64,000 nucleotides of DNA from Calditrichia bacterium (GTDB lineage Bacteria > Calditrichota > Calditrichia > RBG-13-44-9 > J075): assembly GCA_020635015.1 (NCBI GenBank), contig JACKAP010000004.1:124001-188000 (forward strand), given 5' to 3'. Position numbers and translations under genes: made by a program. The notes beneath the pieces were generated by a model, which saw only the letters and a program-made list of their open reading frames with translations, was not told the DNA's origin and did not search any database. This document shows, one piece after another, positions 1 to 8,396 of the stretch. How positions within the stretch are numbered: position 1 is the first letter of the stretch; the number at the start of each line of letters is the position of its first letter.

Positions 1-390
1 TTTCTCAAGACCGGTGAGTTGGAAAAAGCCCGGACCACGGCGGAAATATGGGAAACCGATACCCGGGGGATTGTCAAATATGAGAACCTGGCCTACTGGC
101 TTTCCGGCAAGGTGCTGCTGCAGCTTGGCAAGCTGGCCGCGGCAGAAAAGAAGCTGCTGGCCGCCTGGCAGCGCAGCCGGCAGTATCGCCTGCCTTATCT
201 CACCTTTCAGGTCTCGCGCGACCTGGAGGCTCTGGCCCGGGCGGCGGATGATCCCAGGCGGGCGGAACGCTATCACCGCCAGGCCCGGGAAGCTTTTGGC
301 CAGTTGATTGCCGGGGTCAATGACGAGATCCTGCAGCGGCAGATCGAGGAGTCGCGGGAGTATGAGGGTTTTTTGGGGCTGGAGGGGTGA
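1..390 (+). CDS. C-terminal part of a TPR-like helical repeat protein
   Basis: The reading frame is open from the first base, so the gene starts upstream of the window; only the last 129 residues are visible. They are all helical and rich in Ala, Leu, Arg and Glu, with helix pairs typical of tetratricopeptide repeats (for example the stretch around KLAAAEKKLLAAW and the final RYHRQAREAF helix). Such tails occur on large TPR signalling ATPases, kinases and regulators, but the N-terminal domain is missing, so no function can be given. The stop is followed within five bases by a hairpin repeat array. Confidence 0.6.
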   Translation, partial: FLKTGELEKARTTAEIWETDTRGIVKYENLAYWLSGKVLLQLGKLAAAEKKLLAAWQRSRQYRLPYLTFQVSRDLEALARAADDPRRAERYHRQAREAFGQLIAGVNDEILQRQIEESREYEGFLGLEG

Positions 391-394
391 GGGG

Positions 395-491
395 ACTCGC
401 TTCGCTCGCGATGTTTGCGCTTCGCGCGATATTTGCTCACTTCGTTCGCGATGTTTGTTCGCTTCGCTCACGATGTTTGCCCTTCGGGCGT
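395..491 (+). repeat. AAAYATC/GNA-loop hairpin array, GATRTTTG-oriented arm
   Basis: About five units of GATGTTTG or GATATTTG, each followed by a short hairpin whose loop reads GAA on the other strand (for example the units ending TTCGCTTCGCTCAC and CGCTTCGCGC). The array starts five bases after the preceding stop codon. Its inverted partner lies at 700-795. Confidence 0.85.
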
Positions 492-504
492 CAGTGGGTT
501 TTGC

Positions 505-662
505 TGTCATTGCGAGGAGCGGAGCGACGAAGCAATCTCATGCATGGGGCTTCCAATGGTCTTTGGGGTCCACATTCTCGTAACGGCCGATACCTCTAGA
601 GTAACGTTTGCAGCCCCTTGCGTGAGATTGCCGCGCCGCACAAAACGCGGCTCGCAATGACA
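505..662. repeat. MITE-like palindromic element, TGTCATTGCGAG ends (copy 1)
   Basis: A 158-bp element with terminal inverted repeats TGTCATTGCGAG and CTCGCAATGACA and no ORF of its own. The right part carries a conserved block, GAGATTGCCGCGCCGCA, that recurs in three other copies in this window. Similar ends are familiar from dispersed intergenic repeats of several bacterial groups. It sits between the two arms of a hairpin array. Confidence 0.8.
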
Positions 663-699
663 GAACCTAAGCATTGCTGCAATAATCACATCACCGAAG

Positions 700-795
700 G
701 CATCAACGCGAGCGCAGCGAGCAAATATCGCCGGCGAAGCCGGCAAATATCGTGAGCGAAGCGAGCAAACATCGCGAACGAAGTGAGCAAATATC
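700..795 (-). repeat. Hairpin array, AAAYATC-oriented arm
   Basis: Four consecutive hairpins separated by AAATATC or AAACATC. The unit at 730-744 is GCCGGC-GAA-GCCGGC; its neighbours use GCGAGC/GCGAGC, GTGAGC/GCGAGC and GCGAAC/GTGAGC arms with GCA or GAA loops. The array is inverted relative to 395-491 and ends 12 bases from the stop codon of the minus-strand glycosyltransferase gene. Confidence 0.85.
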
Positions 796-807
796 AATCG
801 CTTCCCG

Positions 808-2169
808 CTAACCCTTTGATGCATCTCCTGCCGCCATCACCCACTCCAAAAATTCCATCAGCGCTTCCGTCTGGCGGGGGCGCGAGTAGATTTCCAGGTT
901 GGCGTTGCCGTAGCGTTGGCTGAGCAGGGAGCGTGATGTCATCCAATCGGCCAATACCCGTTCGATGCCGTCGACATCATCAGAGGCCAGCACCTCGCCG
1001 GCTCGATTGTCGCGCACCAGGCAGGCGAGGTCGCTATTCTTGGGGCACAGCGCCAGCACCGGCTTGCGCAGGTAGAGATATTCGTAGATCCGGCCGGGGG
1101 TGACCTCTGCGCTGCCGGGGAGGTCGCCGTCGATTGCCAGAGCCAGGGCATCGAAACGGGCGGCGAGCGCCAGCGCCTCCCGGTGCGGCCGGTAGGGGAT
1201 AAACTGAAGGAGGGGATCAATTCCCATCTCATTCACCAGGGTCAGAAAATCCGGCGACCATTTTCCGACGAAGCTGAGGCGGAAACGGCTGGGGAGATCC
1301 GGCTCCCGGGCATAGCGCTGCTGCAGGGCGCGTAGCAGCGCGGTCGGGCGGTTGCCCTGGGAATAAACGGTGCCAAGGATACCCAGCTCGAAACGGCTGC
1401 CGTCGGATGGTTGGAGATTGATGCCGGTAAAATCCTCCGGGTCGTAACCGTTGCGGATGGTGTGGTGCGGCCGCCCGGAAATGCTTGGAAATCGCCGCAG
1501 GTAATGCGCCTCCAGGGCCGGATTGACAAACAGCAGGGCATCGGCGCTGCGCAGGCAGCCCGCCTCCAACCGCCGGTTGAGCCGTTCCTGCAGCCGGCCC
1601 ACCCGGGGGAGGTAGGGATTCTCGCACCAGGCGTCGCGGAAATCGAGCACCAGGGGAACGCCCAGGATACGCCGGGCTATCCGACCGATCAGGCCGGTGG
1701 TGAACGGGGGCATGCTGGCCACGAGCACATCGATGCGCTGCCGGCGGTGCAGCCCCCACAGCTTCAGCAGGGCAAAGGGAAGCCAGAGCAAGCGGGAATC
1801 CGGCACGAACAGCGACATGGCGATTTTTCGCACTCGCCCGCTGCTTTCCCGGGGCGACGCTTCTTCGCGGGAAGGCCGCCGGCGCCGCCAGAAATGTTTG
1901 AATAGATAAATGAGACGGAACGGATCCAGCGAACCGCTGCGGATCACCCGCACCTCCGGCGGGATTTCCGCAGCCAGGGTGGGATCGCTGGTGTAAAAAT
2001 AGCTGGGCCGCACGGTTACGACCGTCACCTGAAACCGCTGGTGATCGAGATATTTCAGGAATTTGGTGATCCGCTGCACCCCGCCCCCGCCCATCGGCGG
2101 AAAATAATATTGGAGGAAAACCAGGTGCGGCTTAGGGGCAATGCTTTTGGATCTGCGCCACCAGCTCAT
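808..2169 (-). CDS. Glycosyltransferase family 4 (GT-B) protein
   Basis: 453 residues. Likely transfers a sugar from an activated donor to a cell-surface glycan, acting at the cytoplasmic face of the membrane. The N-terminal Rossmann domain starts with the GT4 signature QYYFPPMGGGGVQR near residues 20-33. The C-terminal domain carries the donor-binding region around TPGRIYEYLYLRKPVL. No signal peptide is visible. The ATG start overlaps the end of the upstream deoxynucleoside kinase gene by 38 bp, so the two are probably co-transcribed; a somewhat later start cannot be excluded. Acceptor and donor cannot be predicted. The closest type is the WcaI/WbuB-like GT4 class of exopolysaccharide or O-antigen clusters, but no other such genes lie next to it. 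Confidence 0.88.
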   Translation of the reverse strand: MSWWRRSKSIAPKPHLVFLQYYFPPMGGGGVQRITKFLKYLDHQRFQVTVVTVRPSYFYTSDPTLAAEIPPEVRVIRSGSLDPFRLIYLFKHFWRRRRPSREEASPRESSGRVRKIAMSLFVPDSRLLWLPFALLKLWGLHRRQRIDVLVASMPPFTTGLIGRIARRILGVPLVLDFRDAWCENPYLPRVGRLQERLNRRLEAGCLRSADALLFVNPALEAHYLRRFPSISGRPHHTIRNGYDPEDFTGINLQPSDGSRFELGILGTVYSQGNRPTALLRALQQRYAREPDLPSRFRLSFVGKWSPDFLTLVNEMGIDPLLQFIPYRPHREALALAARFDALALAIDGDLPGSAEVTPGRIYEYLYLRKPVLALCPKNSDLACLVRDNRAGEVLASDDVDGIERVLADWMTSRSLLSQRYGNANLEIYSRPRQTEALMEFLEWVMAAGDASKG

Positions 2170-2755
2170 TCAGATCATCGTCCCCGTTTACATAGTCGGT
2201 CTCGTCCGCATTGATTTCCAGAATGAAAAAATCTTTCCGGGCCCGGGCGATCCAGGCGTCGTAAGCCTGGTTCAAATAAGCTAGATAATCATGCTGAATA
2301 CTTTGTTCATACGCCCGTCCGCGGCGTTTGATACGCCCAACAAGGGTATCCAACGAGGCTTTCAGGTAGATAATGATGTCCGGTTTCGGCAGAAACGGCA
2401 CCATATTGTGGAAAAGATCCCGGTAACAATTGTAATCGCGCTGGTTCATGTGCCCCTGCTCATAAAGCGATTTGGCAAAGATCTCCACATCTTCATAAAT
2501 CGTGCGGTCCTGAATGGCATTGAGCCCGGACTCGGAAATTTCCTTCTGGCTGCGGAAGCGGTGCGCCAGGAAATAGATCTGCAGATTGAAACTCCAGCGC
2601 GACATATCCTGATAGAAATCATTTAGATAAGGATTGTCGATTACGCTTTCATAATAAGGTTTCCAGCCGAGCGTGGCGGCCAATTTTTCGGTAATCGTCG
2701 TCTTTCCAACGCCGATGTTGCCGGCAATTCCAACCAGATAGTTTGATTTTTCCAT
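2132..2755 (-). CDS. Deoxynucleoside kinase (dGK/dAK-type)
   Basis: 207 residues. Phosphorylates a deoxyribonucleoside with ATP in nucleotide salvage, in the cytosol. The P-loop is GNIGVGKT near residues 12-19; the substrate/Mg motif DRTIYED lies near residue 84; the arginine-rich lid is RIKRRGRAYE near residue 142. Length and motif order match the bacterial deoxyadenosine/deoxyguanosine kinase family (thymidylate-kinase-like fold). Substrate preference cannot be told from motifs alone. The gene lies 31 bp after the beta-helix/TonB gene and overlaps the glycosyltransferase gene. Confidence 0.92.
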   Translation of the reverse strand: MEKSNYLVGIAGNIGVGKTTITEKLAATLGWKPYYESVIDNPYLNDFYQDMSRWSFNLQIYFLAHRFRSQKEISESGLNAIQDRTIYEDVEIFAKSLYEQGHMNQRDYNCYRDLFHNMVPFLPKPDIIIYLKASLDTLVGRIKRRGRAYEQSIQHDYLAYLNQAYDAWIARARKDFFILEINADETDYVNGDDDLNELVAQIQKHCP

Positions 2756-2786
2756 ATCGTGCTAACCGTAGTCCTTTCCGTCGGGG

Positions 2787-4313
2787 TCATTTCTCCAATT
2801 GAAATACAAAGGTTTCGTAGATTCTGAATTTGACCGGTTTCCCGCGAACGGTGCCCGGTTGGTAGCGGTTGCGCTGAACGGCCTGTTCGGCGGCAGCGGC
2901 AAAGAGCTTATCGGTGCTGCTGAGCACGGTGATACTCTCCGGCTTGCCGTCACGCCCGACAATCACCCTGATCTGCACCTTGCCTTCAAAGCCGGTGCGC
3001 TTGTAAACTTCCGGATAAACCGGCAGTACCTGATTCGCATATTGGCGGCGTCCGCCGTCTAGCATCGCTTCCGGAACCGGCTCTTTGATCGGGGGATCGG
3101 CCGGATCTACGGCTGGTTTTTCCACATAAACAATCAGCGTTTCCCGGAGCGCCGGCGTCGCGATGGGAGGCAGGTCTTCCGGGTCTATCAGGGTGCTGTC
3201 AACCAGCGGAGCGCCATTTTCCGCCAGGGCGGCAGAGTCGGCAATGCTGCCGGCGGAATCCGCCTCGGCGTCTCCGTTCCCGGTTTGCAGTGCTGCGCTC
3301 GTGTTACTGCTGCCGGCCGGGATCACAGCGGTGCCGTTGCTGCCGAGAGAGCGGTTGACGGTTCCCAGGCTGTCCCCGGCAATGCGGGAGGTGTCAACCG
3401 GTGCGGTGGTGGGAGGAGAGGCCGGCGGCGATGGGCGGCGGTTGTTGACTGCAAGTGCCGGGGCAGCGCGAAAAATCGGATCGAAGCGCACCTTGCCAAA
3501 AGCCGGATCGTCTTCCTGGTCGATGATCAATCCCGGGATCTCCCGGAGATCGGCCGAGCCCCAGGTGTTGTTCTGGGCGAAGATGGGCCGGGAGGAACGG
3601 TTGTTGATATCGGCTGCCAGGTTGTCAAAAATCCGGTTGCCGCCGCCGGAGCCGCCTTCCACCGGAGGCGACTGGCCCAGGTCCGGCTGGGACCGGTCAA
3701 AAATGATCACTCCGTTCTTGTTGTTTCTGATCGTAGTGCCGCTCACCACCGGTACCCCCGCCAGTTCGCAGTTCAGGCCGGCAAAGCCGTTGCGCACCAG
3801 CACGCAGTTCTCGATCACCGCCGCCGAGCGGATCTCGCAGCTAATCCCGGCGTAATGATTGTAGCGCACTTCGCAGTCGATAATTTGAGGAGAACTGCCG
3901 TAACAGGTGATGCCGTTATATGCGTATTCGATGATGCAATTGCGCAGGATCGAGGGCTGGGTGCGGTTTTTCAGCACAATGCCGTGCCAGTCGCCAACCT
4001 TCGGTTTAGCGGTGTAGGAAGTAAATAAGATCTCTCCGCCCTTTTCCAGACCGTTGGCCAGGAGGGTGCCGTTCACGATGATCTCGATCTTCTCCGGATC
4101 TTTGCCGGAACGGGTTTTGTCCCCTGCCGCCTGGATCAGAATCCGGGTGCCCGGTTCAATCGATAGGGTGACCCCTTTGGGAACAACAATGTCCCCCTCC
4201 AGCACGATCCGCCCGAACCAGCGGGTGTTGCGGTCAATCTCCCCGCTGTAAAAGGTCTGCCCGGCCAGCAGGATCGGCAGCCACAATCCCAGCAGAAAAG
4301 TTAATCCTTTCAA
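2787..4313 (-). CDS. Secreted right-handed beta-helix protein fused to a TonB C-terminal domain
   Basis: 508 residues. Starts with a signal peptide (about 1-19, ending LLAGQ). Residues roughly 40-260 form parallel beta-helix coils with repeated short motifs such as NCIIEYAYNGITCYG and NCVLVRNGFAGLNC, as in pectate-lyase-like or DUF1565 proteins. A long Ser/Thr/Ala/Pro-rich linker (about 270-410) leads to a TonB C-terminal domain (about 420-508; GFEGKVQIRVIVGRDGKPES, then YQPGTVRGKPVKFRI). No transmembrane anchor is seen besides the signal peptide, so it is not an ordinary energy-transducing TonB; it may bind an outer-membrane partner or act as a periplasmic or surface protein. The start is TTG with an upstream AGAGGA. 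Confidence 0.8.
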   Translation of the reverse strand: MKGLTFLLGLWLPILLAGQTFYSGEIDRNTRWFGRIVLEGDIVVPKGVTLSIEPGTRILIQAAGDKTRSGKDPEKIEIIVNGTLLANGLEKGGEILFTSYTAKPKVGDWHGIVLKNRTQPSILRNCIIEYAYNGITCYGSSPQIIDCEVRYNHYAGISCEIRSAAVIENCVLVRNGFAGLNCELAGVPVVSGTTIRNNKNGVIIFDRSQPDLGQSPPVEGGSGGGNRIFDNLAADINNRSSRPIFAQNNTWGSADLREIPGLIIDQEDDPAFGKVRFDPIFRAAPALAVNNRRPSPPASPPTTAPVDTSRIAGDSLGTVNRSLGSNGTAVIPAGSSNTSAALQTGNGDAEADSAGSIADSAALAENGAPLVDSTLIDPEDLPPIATPALRETLIVYVEKPAVDPADPPIKEPVPEAMLDGGRRQYANQVLPVYPEVYKRTGFEGKVQIRVIVGRDGKPESITVLSSTDKLFAAAAEQAVQRNRYQPGTVRGKPVKFRIYETFVFQLEK

Positions 4314-4473
4314 AAATTCCTCTCACAAAAGCCCACATTCTGTCATTTATACCCGGAGGTGGCATCGGCCCGCAAGAAACGCTAAGCCGTCGCCGGGATA
4401 AAAGGGTAATGAACCGCTAATTTAATCGATTCCGCCAGGATATCACAGACTTAATTGTACTTTTTTCCGGGGC

Positions 4474-4938
4474 TTATTCGAAGACCGGTTTTTGAGGCTG
4501 TTGAGGGAGGGGCTTCTCGACGCCGACACCGTGAATATAGGCCATCTCTCCTCCCAGCAGGCCGGTGCGGAAAAGAAATAGCAGACTGATCAGGGCAACC
4601 AGATAATAGAGCCATTTGATTTTTTTCTGAAATAAATCGAACTGGATGAAGCCGAAGCGTAGCGCGCTGGTCAGGATGAACAGCCACATGGCGCTGGTGC
4701 CGGTATTGCGATGCTGCCGTACCAGCTGGCGGGCGCTGCGCGGGATATCCACTACCTCATAGGCATGGCTGCCGGTCAGCACCGCCCCGATGGCGCTCAG
4801 GGTGCCGATCACCAGCAGAATGCCGGCAATCTGCCAGTAGTTTTTCTTCTGGGTCAACAGGTAGAGAAAATCGCATACCACCGCCACTGCAAGGAGCACG
4901 ATTGCAAAATGAACGATGATCGGGTGCAACAGGTACAA
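4474..4938 (-). CDS. DUF2231-type small integral membrane protein
   Basis: 154 residues with four predicted membrane helices (about 7-27, 36-56, 84-100, 112-130). The opening LLHPIIVHFAIVLL matches the HPxxVHF motif of the DUF2231 family of uncharacterised bacterial membrane proteins, in which the conserved histidines may bind a metal or haem; that role is not established. The start is TTG, preceded by GAGG at good spacing. It is flanked by the recG gene upstream and the beta-helix/TonB gene downstream, with no clear functional link. Confidence 0.72.
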   Translation of the reverse strand: MYLLHPIIVHFAIVLLAVAVVCDFLYLLTQKKNYWQIAGILLVIGTLSAIGAVLTGSHAYEVVDIPRSARQLVRQHRNTGTSAMWLFILTSALRFGFIQFDLFQKKIKWLYYLVALISLLFLFRTGLLGGEMAYIHGVGVEKPLPQQPQKPVFE

Positions 4939-5194
4939 GGGGCTTACCTCATTATATTAGATTTTACAATATGCTCATAATTGTATTAGATTTTACAATA
5001 CGCTCATACGGAGGTGTATGTGGTTTTTTTTGCATGGTGCATGGCGCATGGCGCCGTTGGGTTGTTTTATCCAGTTTTTTACCATTATTCAGAATTTTTC
5101 CTTTTTTCCTGCTGATTTTTAAACAACTTTCTATTACTCCATGCCCCATGCCCCATGCCCCATGCCCCATGCCCCATGCCCCATGCCCCATGCA
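4939..5194. repeat. Heptamer tandem repeat (CATGCCC)n and related hairpin sequence
   Basis: The gap between recG and the DUF2231 gene holds an inverted half-copy (GCATGGTGCATGGCGCATGG near 5037) and a run of about seven tandem CATGCCC units at 5139-5191, ending directly at the recG stop. A duplicated 20-bp block around ATTAGATTTTACAATA occurs at 4957-4972 and 4985-5000. No gene is seen; open frames here are only translations of the repeat. Confidence 0.85.
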
Positions 5195-7282
5195 TTACGC
5201 AATATTCATCATATCAAACTTTCCGGCAAACGCTTCTTTAAAATGCGTCCGCACCACATCATGCTGAGGCAGGCGCAGATGGGGATCCTTCGCGATGATC
5301 GCAAACGCATCTTTGCGGGCGGTCTGCACAATCTTTTGATCGGTGACCAGATCGGCATATTTCAGATCCGGCATTCCGTGCTGGCGGGTGCCGAAAAACT
5401 CCCCGCTGCCGCGCAGGCGCAGGTCCTCCTCGGCGATGACGAAGCCGTCATTGGTCTTCGTCATCACCATCATGCGCGCTTTGGCAACATCATTGATTTC
5501 CGGGGGGGTGATCAGGATGCAGTAGGACTGGGCCCGCCCCCGCCCCACCCGTCCGCGCAACTGATGGAGCTGGCTGAGGCCGAAGCGCTCAGCATGCTCG
5601 ATCATCATCACCGTGGCGGTGGGCACGTCGACCCCCACCTCGATGACGGTGGTGGCGATGAGCATGTGGATGCTGCCGCGCTTGAAATCGGCCATGATCG
5701 CTTCTTTTTCCGCCATTTTCAGTCGGCCGTGAAGCAGGGCCAGGCGGTAGTTGGGAAATACCTGTTTTTGCAGATAATGATAGGTCTCGGTGGCTGCTTT
5801 GAGATCGAGTTTCTCCGACGCTTCCACCAGGGGGTAAACCACATAGGCCTGCTGGCCCGCCGCCAATTGCTCGCGGATGAAGGGATAGACCCGGTTGAGG
5901 CTGTTGTCGGTGCGCCAGTAGGTCTGGATCTGCTGGCGCCCGGGAGGCAGCTCGTCGATTACCGAAACGTCAAGGTCGCCATAGATGGTCAGGGCCAGGG
6001 TGCGGGGGATCGGGGTGGCGGTCAACACCAACACATGCGGATGGCGGCCCTTGCGGATCAGGCTGGCGCGCTGCATCACCCCAAAGCGGTGCTGCTCATC
6101 GATCACTGCAATGCCCAGCTTGTCAAAATCGACCGCCTCCTGGATCAGGGCATGCGTGCCCACCACCAGGTCAATCTCTCCGGCGGCAATCTGTTGCTGC
6201 AGGTGCTGCTTCTCCCGCTCCGGCATGCTGCCGATCAGCAGGGCCAGGCGCAGTTTCTCTTCGGCTAATAAGGTGCTGAGGTTGAAAAAGTGCTGCTGGG
6301 CCAGGATTTCGGTCGGCGCCATCAGTGCAGCCTGGTAGCCTCCGCTGATGGCCAGGAACATCGCCAGCAGCGCCACCACCGTCTTGCCGGAGCCGACATC
6401 GCCCTGCACCAGGCGGTTCATCGGATGGCCTCCGGCCAGATCACGGCGGATCTCCTCCAGCACTCGAAGCTGAGCTTTGGTGAGCCGGAAGGGGAGGGCG
6501 TCCAGCAGTCGCCGATAAGTGGTGTCTTCGCTGGAAATGGTGAAACCACTGATTGGGGAAACGTAAAAATGCTTGCGTAGAGCCATCAGCAGCTGCAGGT
6601 AGAACAGTTCCTCGAATTTGAAGCGCCGCCCCACCTGGGAAAGTTGGTCCATCGATTCCGGGAAATGCATCTGCGAGTAGGCCTCCTGGCGGGAGAGCAG
6701 CCGGTAGTTGCGCACCAGGTAGGGGGGGAGGGTTTCCGGGACGCTGCGCCCGTAGCGCTGCAGCGCGGTGTGGATGATCCGGCGCAGGCTGAAGTTGCTC
6801 AGGCCGACTTTCTTCAACTCCTGGCCGGAGGGATACACCGGGATGATCTGCCCGGTATTGAGCGGGTCGCTCTCTTCGCTCAGGATGTCGAAGCTGGGGT
6901 GGGCGATTTGCCAGGTGTGATAGCGCACTACCTTGCCGCTGAAGGCCACCAGCTGATTTTCCTTAAACATCCGCGCAAAGGCGTCGGCCTGCTGGAACCA
7001 TACCCCTTCCAGCACCCCGCTGCCGTCCTCGATACGCACCAGCAGGCGCCGCTTGCCGCCGCGCACCACCCGCTTGGAGATCACCGTGCCGACCACCGTC
7101 ACTTCTTCATCGGGCAGAATATCGCGGATCCGGCGCACCGTGCTGCGGTCGAGGTAGCGGCGGGGGCGATATTCCAGCAAATCCCCCAGGGTGGCGACCC
7201 CGGCCTGGTTGAGCACCTCGGCGCGGCGGGGGCCAACCCCCTTGAGATACTCCACGGCGATGTTCAGCGGGTTTTGATTCAT
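5195..7282 (-). CDS. recG: ATP-dependent DNA helicase RecG
   Basis: 695 residues, normal for RecG. Unwinds branched DNA (stalled forks, D-loops) in recombination and fork rescue. The N-terminal wedge/OB domain (about 60-170) has the expected LLEYRPRRYLDRS and VRGGKRRLLVRIEDGSG stretches. The SF2 motor follows: Walker A GDVGSGKT at 294-301, DEQHRFG from 395 (motif II), TATPIPRT (motif III), and the C-terminal half with RFGLSQLHQLRGRVGRG (motif VI). The C-terminal TRG-type region is present. Starts at ATG. All motifs are intact. Confidence 0.97.
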   Translation of the reverse strand: MNQNPLNIAVEYLKGVGPRRAEVLNQAGVATLGDLLEYRPRRYLDRSTVRRIRDILPDEEVTVVGTVISKRVVRGGKRRLLVRIEDGSGVLEGVWFQQADAFARMFKENQLVAFSGKVVRYHTWQIAHPSFDILSEESDPLNTGQIIPVYPSGQELKKVGLSNFSLRRIIHTALQRYGRSVPETLPPYLVRNYRLLSRQEAYSQMHFPESMDQLSQVGRRFKFEELFYLQLLMALRKHFYVSPISGFTISSEDTTYRRLLDALPFRLTKAQLRVLEEIRRDLAGGHPMNRLVQGDVGSGKTVVALLAMFLAISGGYQAALMAPTEILAQQHFFNLSTLLAEEKLRLALLIGSMPEREKQHLQQQIAAGEIDLVVGTHALIQEAVDFDKLGIAVIDEQHRFGVMQRASLIRKGRHPHVLVLTATPIPRTLALTIYGDLDVSVIDELPPGRQQIQTYWRTDNSLNRVYPFIREQLAAGQQAYVVYPLVEASEKLDLKAATETYHYLQKQVFPNYRLALLHGRLKMAEKEAIMADFKRGSIHMLIATTVIEVGVDVPTATVMMIEHAERFGLSQLHQLRGRVGRGRAQSYCILITPPEINDVAKARMMVMTKTNDGFVIAEEDLRLRGSGEFFGTRQHGMPDLKYADLVTDQKIVQTARKDAFAIIAKDPHLRLPQHDVVRTHFKEAFAGKFDMMNIA

Positions 7283-7325
7283 TGGGCGGTTAGTTAATGT
7301 ATTGTGAATTAAGCGCTTTAATGTT

Positions 7326-7407
7326 TAAAATCCGTTCTTAGCCGTTGGTTATTGGTCATTGGCAAAGACTGTCTTGACCAAAAGCCAACAACCAATTACG
7401 TCTTGAA
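7326..7407. repeat. Heptamer-type inverted repeat (TTGGTNA / CCAANAA)
   Basis: Units TTGGTTA, TTGGTCA, TTGGCAA are followed by an imperfect inverted set CCAAAAG, CCAACAA, CCAATTA, all with a period of 7. It forms an imperfect hairpin in the 154-bp gap between recG and lolD. No gene is present here. Confidence 0.6.
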
Positions 7408-7436
7408 AAGTGCAATAAATTTAGTATGTCGGGCAG

Positions 7437-8168
7437 TTAACCCCTGCTTGCCGGCGGGTTGCCGGCCGGCCGGGTTTCCGATTCGATTTTCCCGTCGGCC
7501 AACTGGATGATCCGGTGGGCCTGGCGGGCGATCATATCGTCGTGCGTGACGATGATGAAGGTATGTCCATATTTCTCGTTCAGCTTGCGAATCAGGTCAA
7601 ACAGGATCTGGCTGTTCTTGCGGTCGAGATCACCGGTGGGCTCGTCGGCCATAATCAATTGGGGGCGGTTCATCAGCGCCCGGGCGATGGCCACCCGCTG
7701 CTGCTCGCCGCCGGAAAGCTGGTTGGGTTTGTGCTCCAGGCGGTGGGCCAGTCCCACGTCGGAGAGCAATTGGCTGGCGTAGTTCGCATCATCCTCCCAA
7801 TGATTGCCCTTGATCATGCGCGGGATCAGCACATTCTCCAGAGCGGTGAATTCTGCCAGAAGATGATGGAATTGGAAAATAAAGCCGATGTTATCGTTGC
7901 GGAAGCGGGCCAGCTTCGGTTCGCTGTAGCGGAACACATCCTCACCATTGATGTTCAACTGCCCCGCCGTAGGTGTATCGATGGTGCCGAGAATATTCAG
8001 CAAAGTGCTCTTGCCTACCCCCGAGGCGCCCATAATCACGGCGATCTCCGCCTGGAAAATATCCAGGTTCACCCCCCGGAGCACCTCCACCTCATTGGGG
8101 CCGGAGTAGTAGGTTTTACAGATGTTGCGGGCTTCTAAGATGACGGCCTGATTCTGATGATCGTTCAA
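7437..8168 (-). CDS. lolD: Lipoprotein-releasing ABC transporter ATP-binding protein LolD
   Basis: 243 residues. Powers release of outer-membrane lipoproteins from the inner membrane as part of LolCDE/LolDF. Walker A GASGVGKST (near 46), Q-loop FQFHHLLAEFTALENV (the LolD-characteristic region), signature LSGGEQQRVAIARAL (about 146-160), Walker B LIMADEPTGDLD, H-loop VTHD. The start is TTG with AAGGA about eight bases upstream. The cognate permease gene lies just upstream on the same strand, beyond a repeat-filled gap. The MacB-type ATPase is the nearest alternative, but the context with a LolC/E-type permease supports LolD. Confidence 0.9.
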   Translation of the reverse strand: MNDHQNQAVILEARNICKTYYSGPNEVEVLRGVNLDIFQAEIAVIMGASGVGKSTLLNILGTIDTPTAGQLNINGEDVFRYSEPKLARFRNDNIGFIFQFHHLLAEFTALENVLIPRMIKGNHWEDDANYASQLLSDVGLAHRLEHKPNQLSGGEQQRVAIARALMNRPQLIMADEPTGDLDRKNSQILFDLIRKLNEKYGHTFIIVTHDDMIARQAHRIIQLADGKIESETRPAGNPPASRG

Positions 8169-8189
8169 ATGCCGGTTCCTTCTTTACCG

Positions 8190-8396
8190 AAAGTTTGGTG
8201 TTAATGGCACGCAGATTACACAGATCCGACAGATTTCCGCAGATAAGACATTGTTGCATTGCTACGGTTAAAAGAGTAGTTAGATATAGTTGTTCAGATA
8301 TCAGAAGTGTAACCATTTAACAATGTAACCATTTAACCCTGAACATAATCTGTGAAAATCTGTCAAATCTGCGAAATCTGTGTGCAATTCTTTAGT
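8190..8396. repeat. Nested palindromic repeat between lolD and lolC/E
   Basis: Outer imperfect inverted repeats share ATGGCACGCAGATTACACAG near 8202 and AATCTGTGTGC near 8379, with inner 8-base repeats (GTAACCATTTAAC twice near 8309-8335). The outer ends resemble the 43-bp ends of the element at 40608-42811. There is no ORF here. It interrupts an otherwise tight operon. Confidence 0.7.

Noticed and set aside
5141..6268. 375-residue plus-strand frame opposite recG
   Set aside because: His/Gln-rich reverse frame of recG starting in the heptamer repeat; not a gene.
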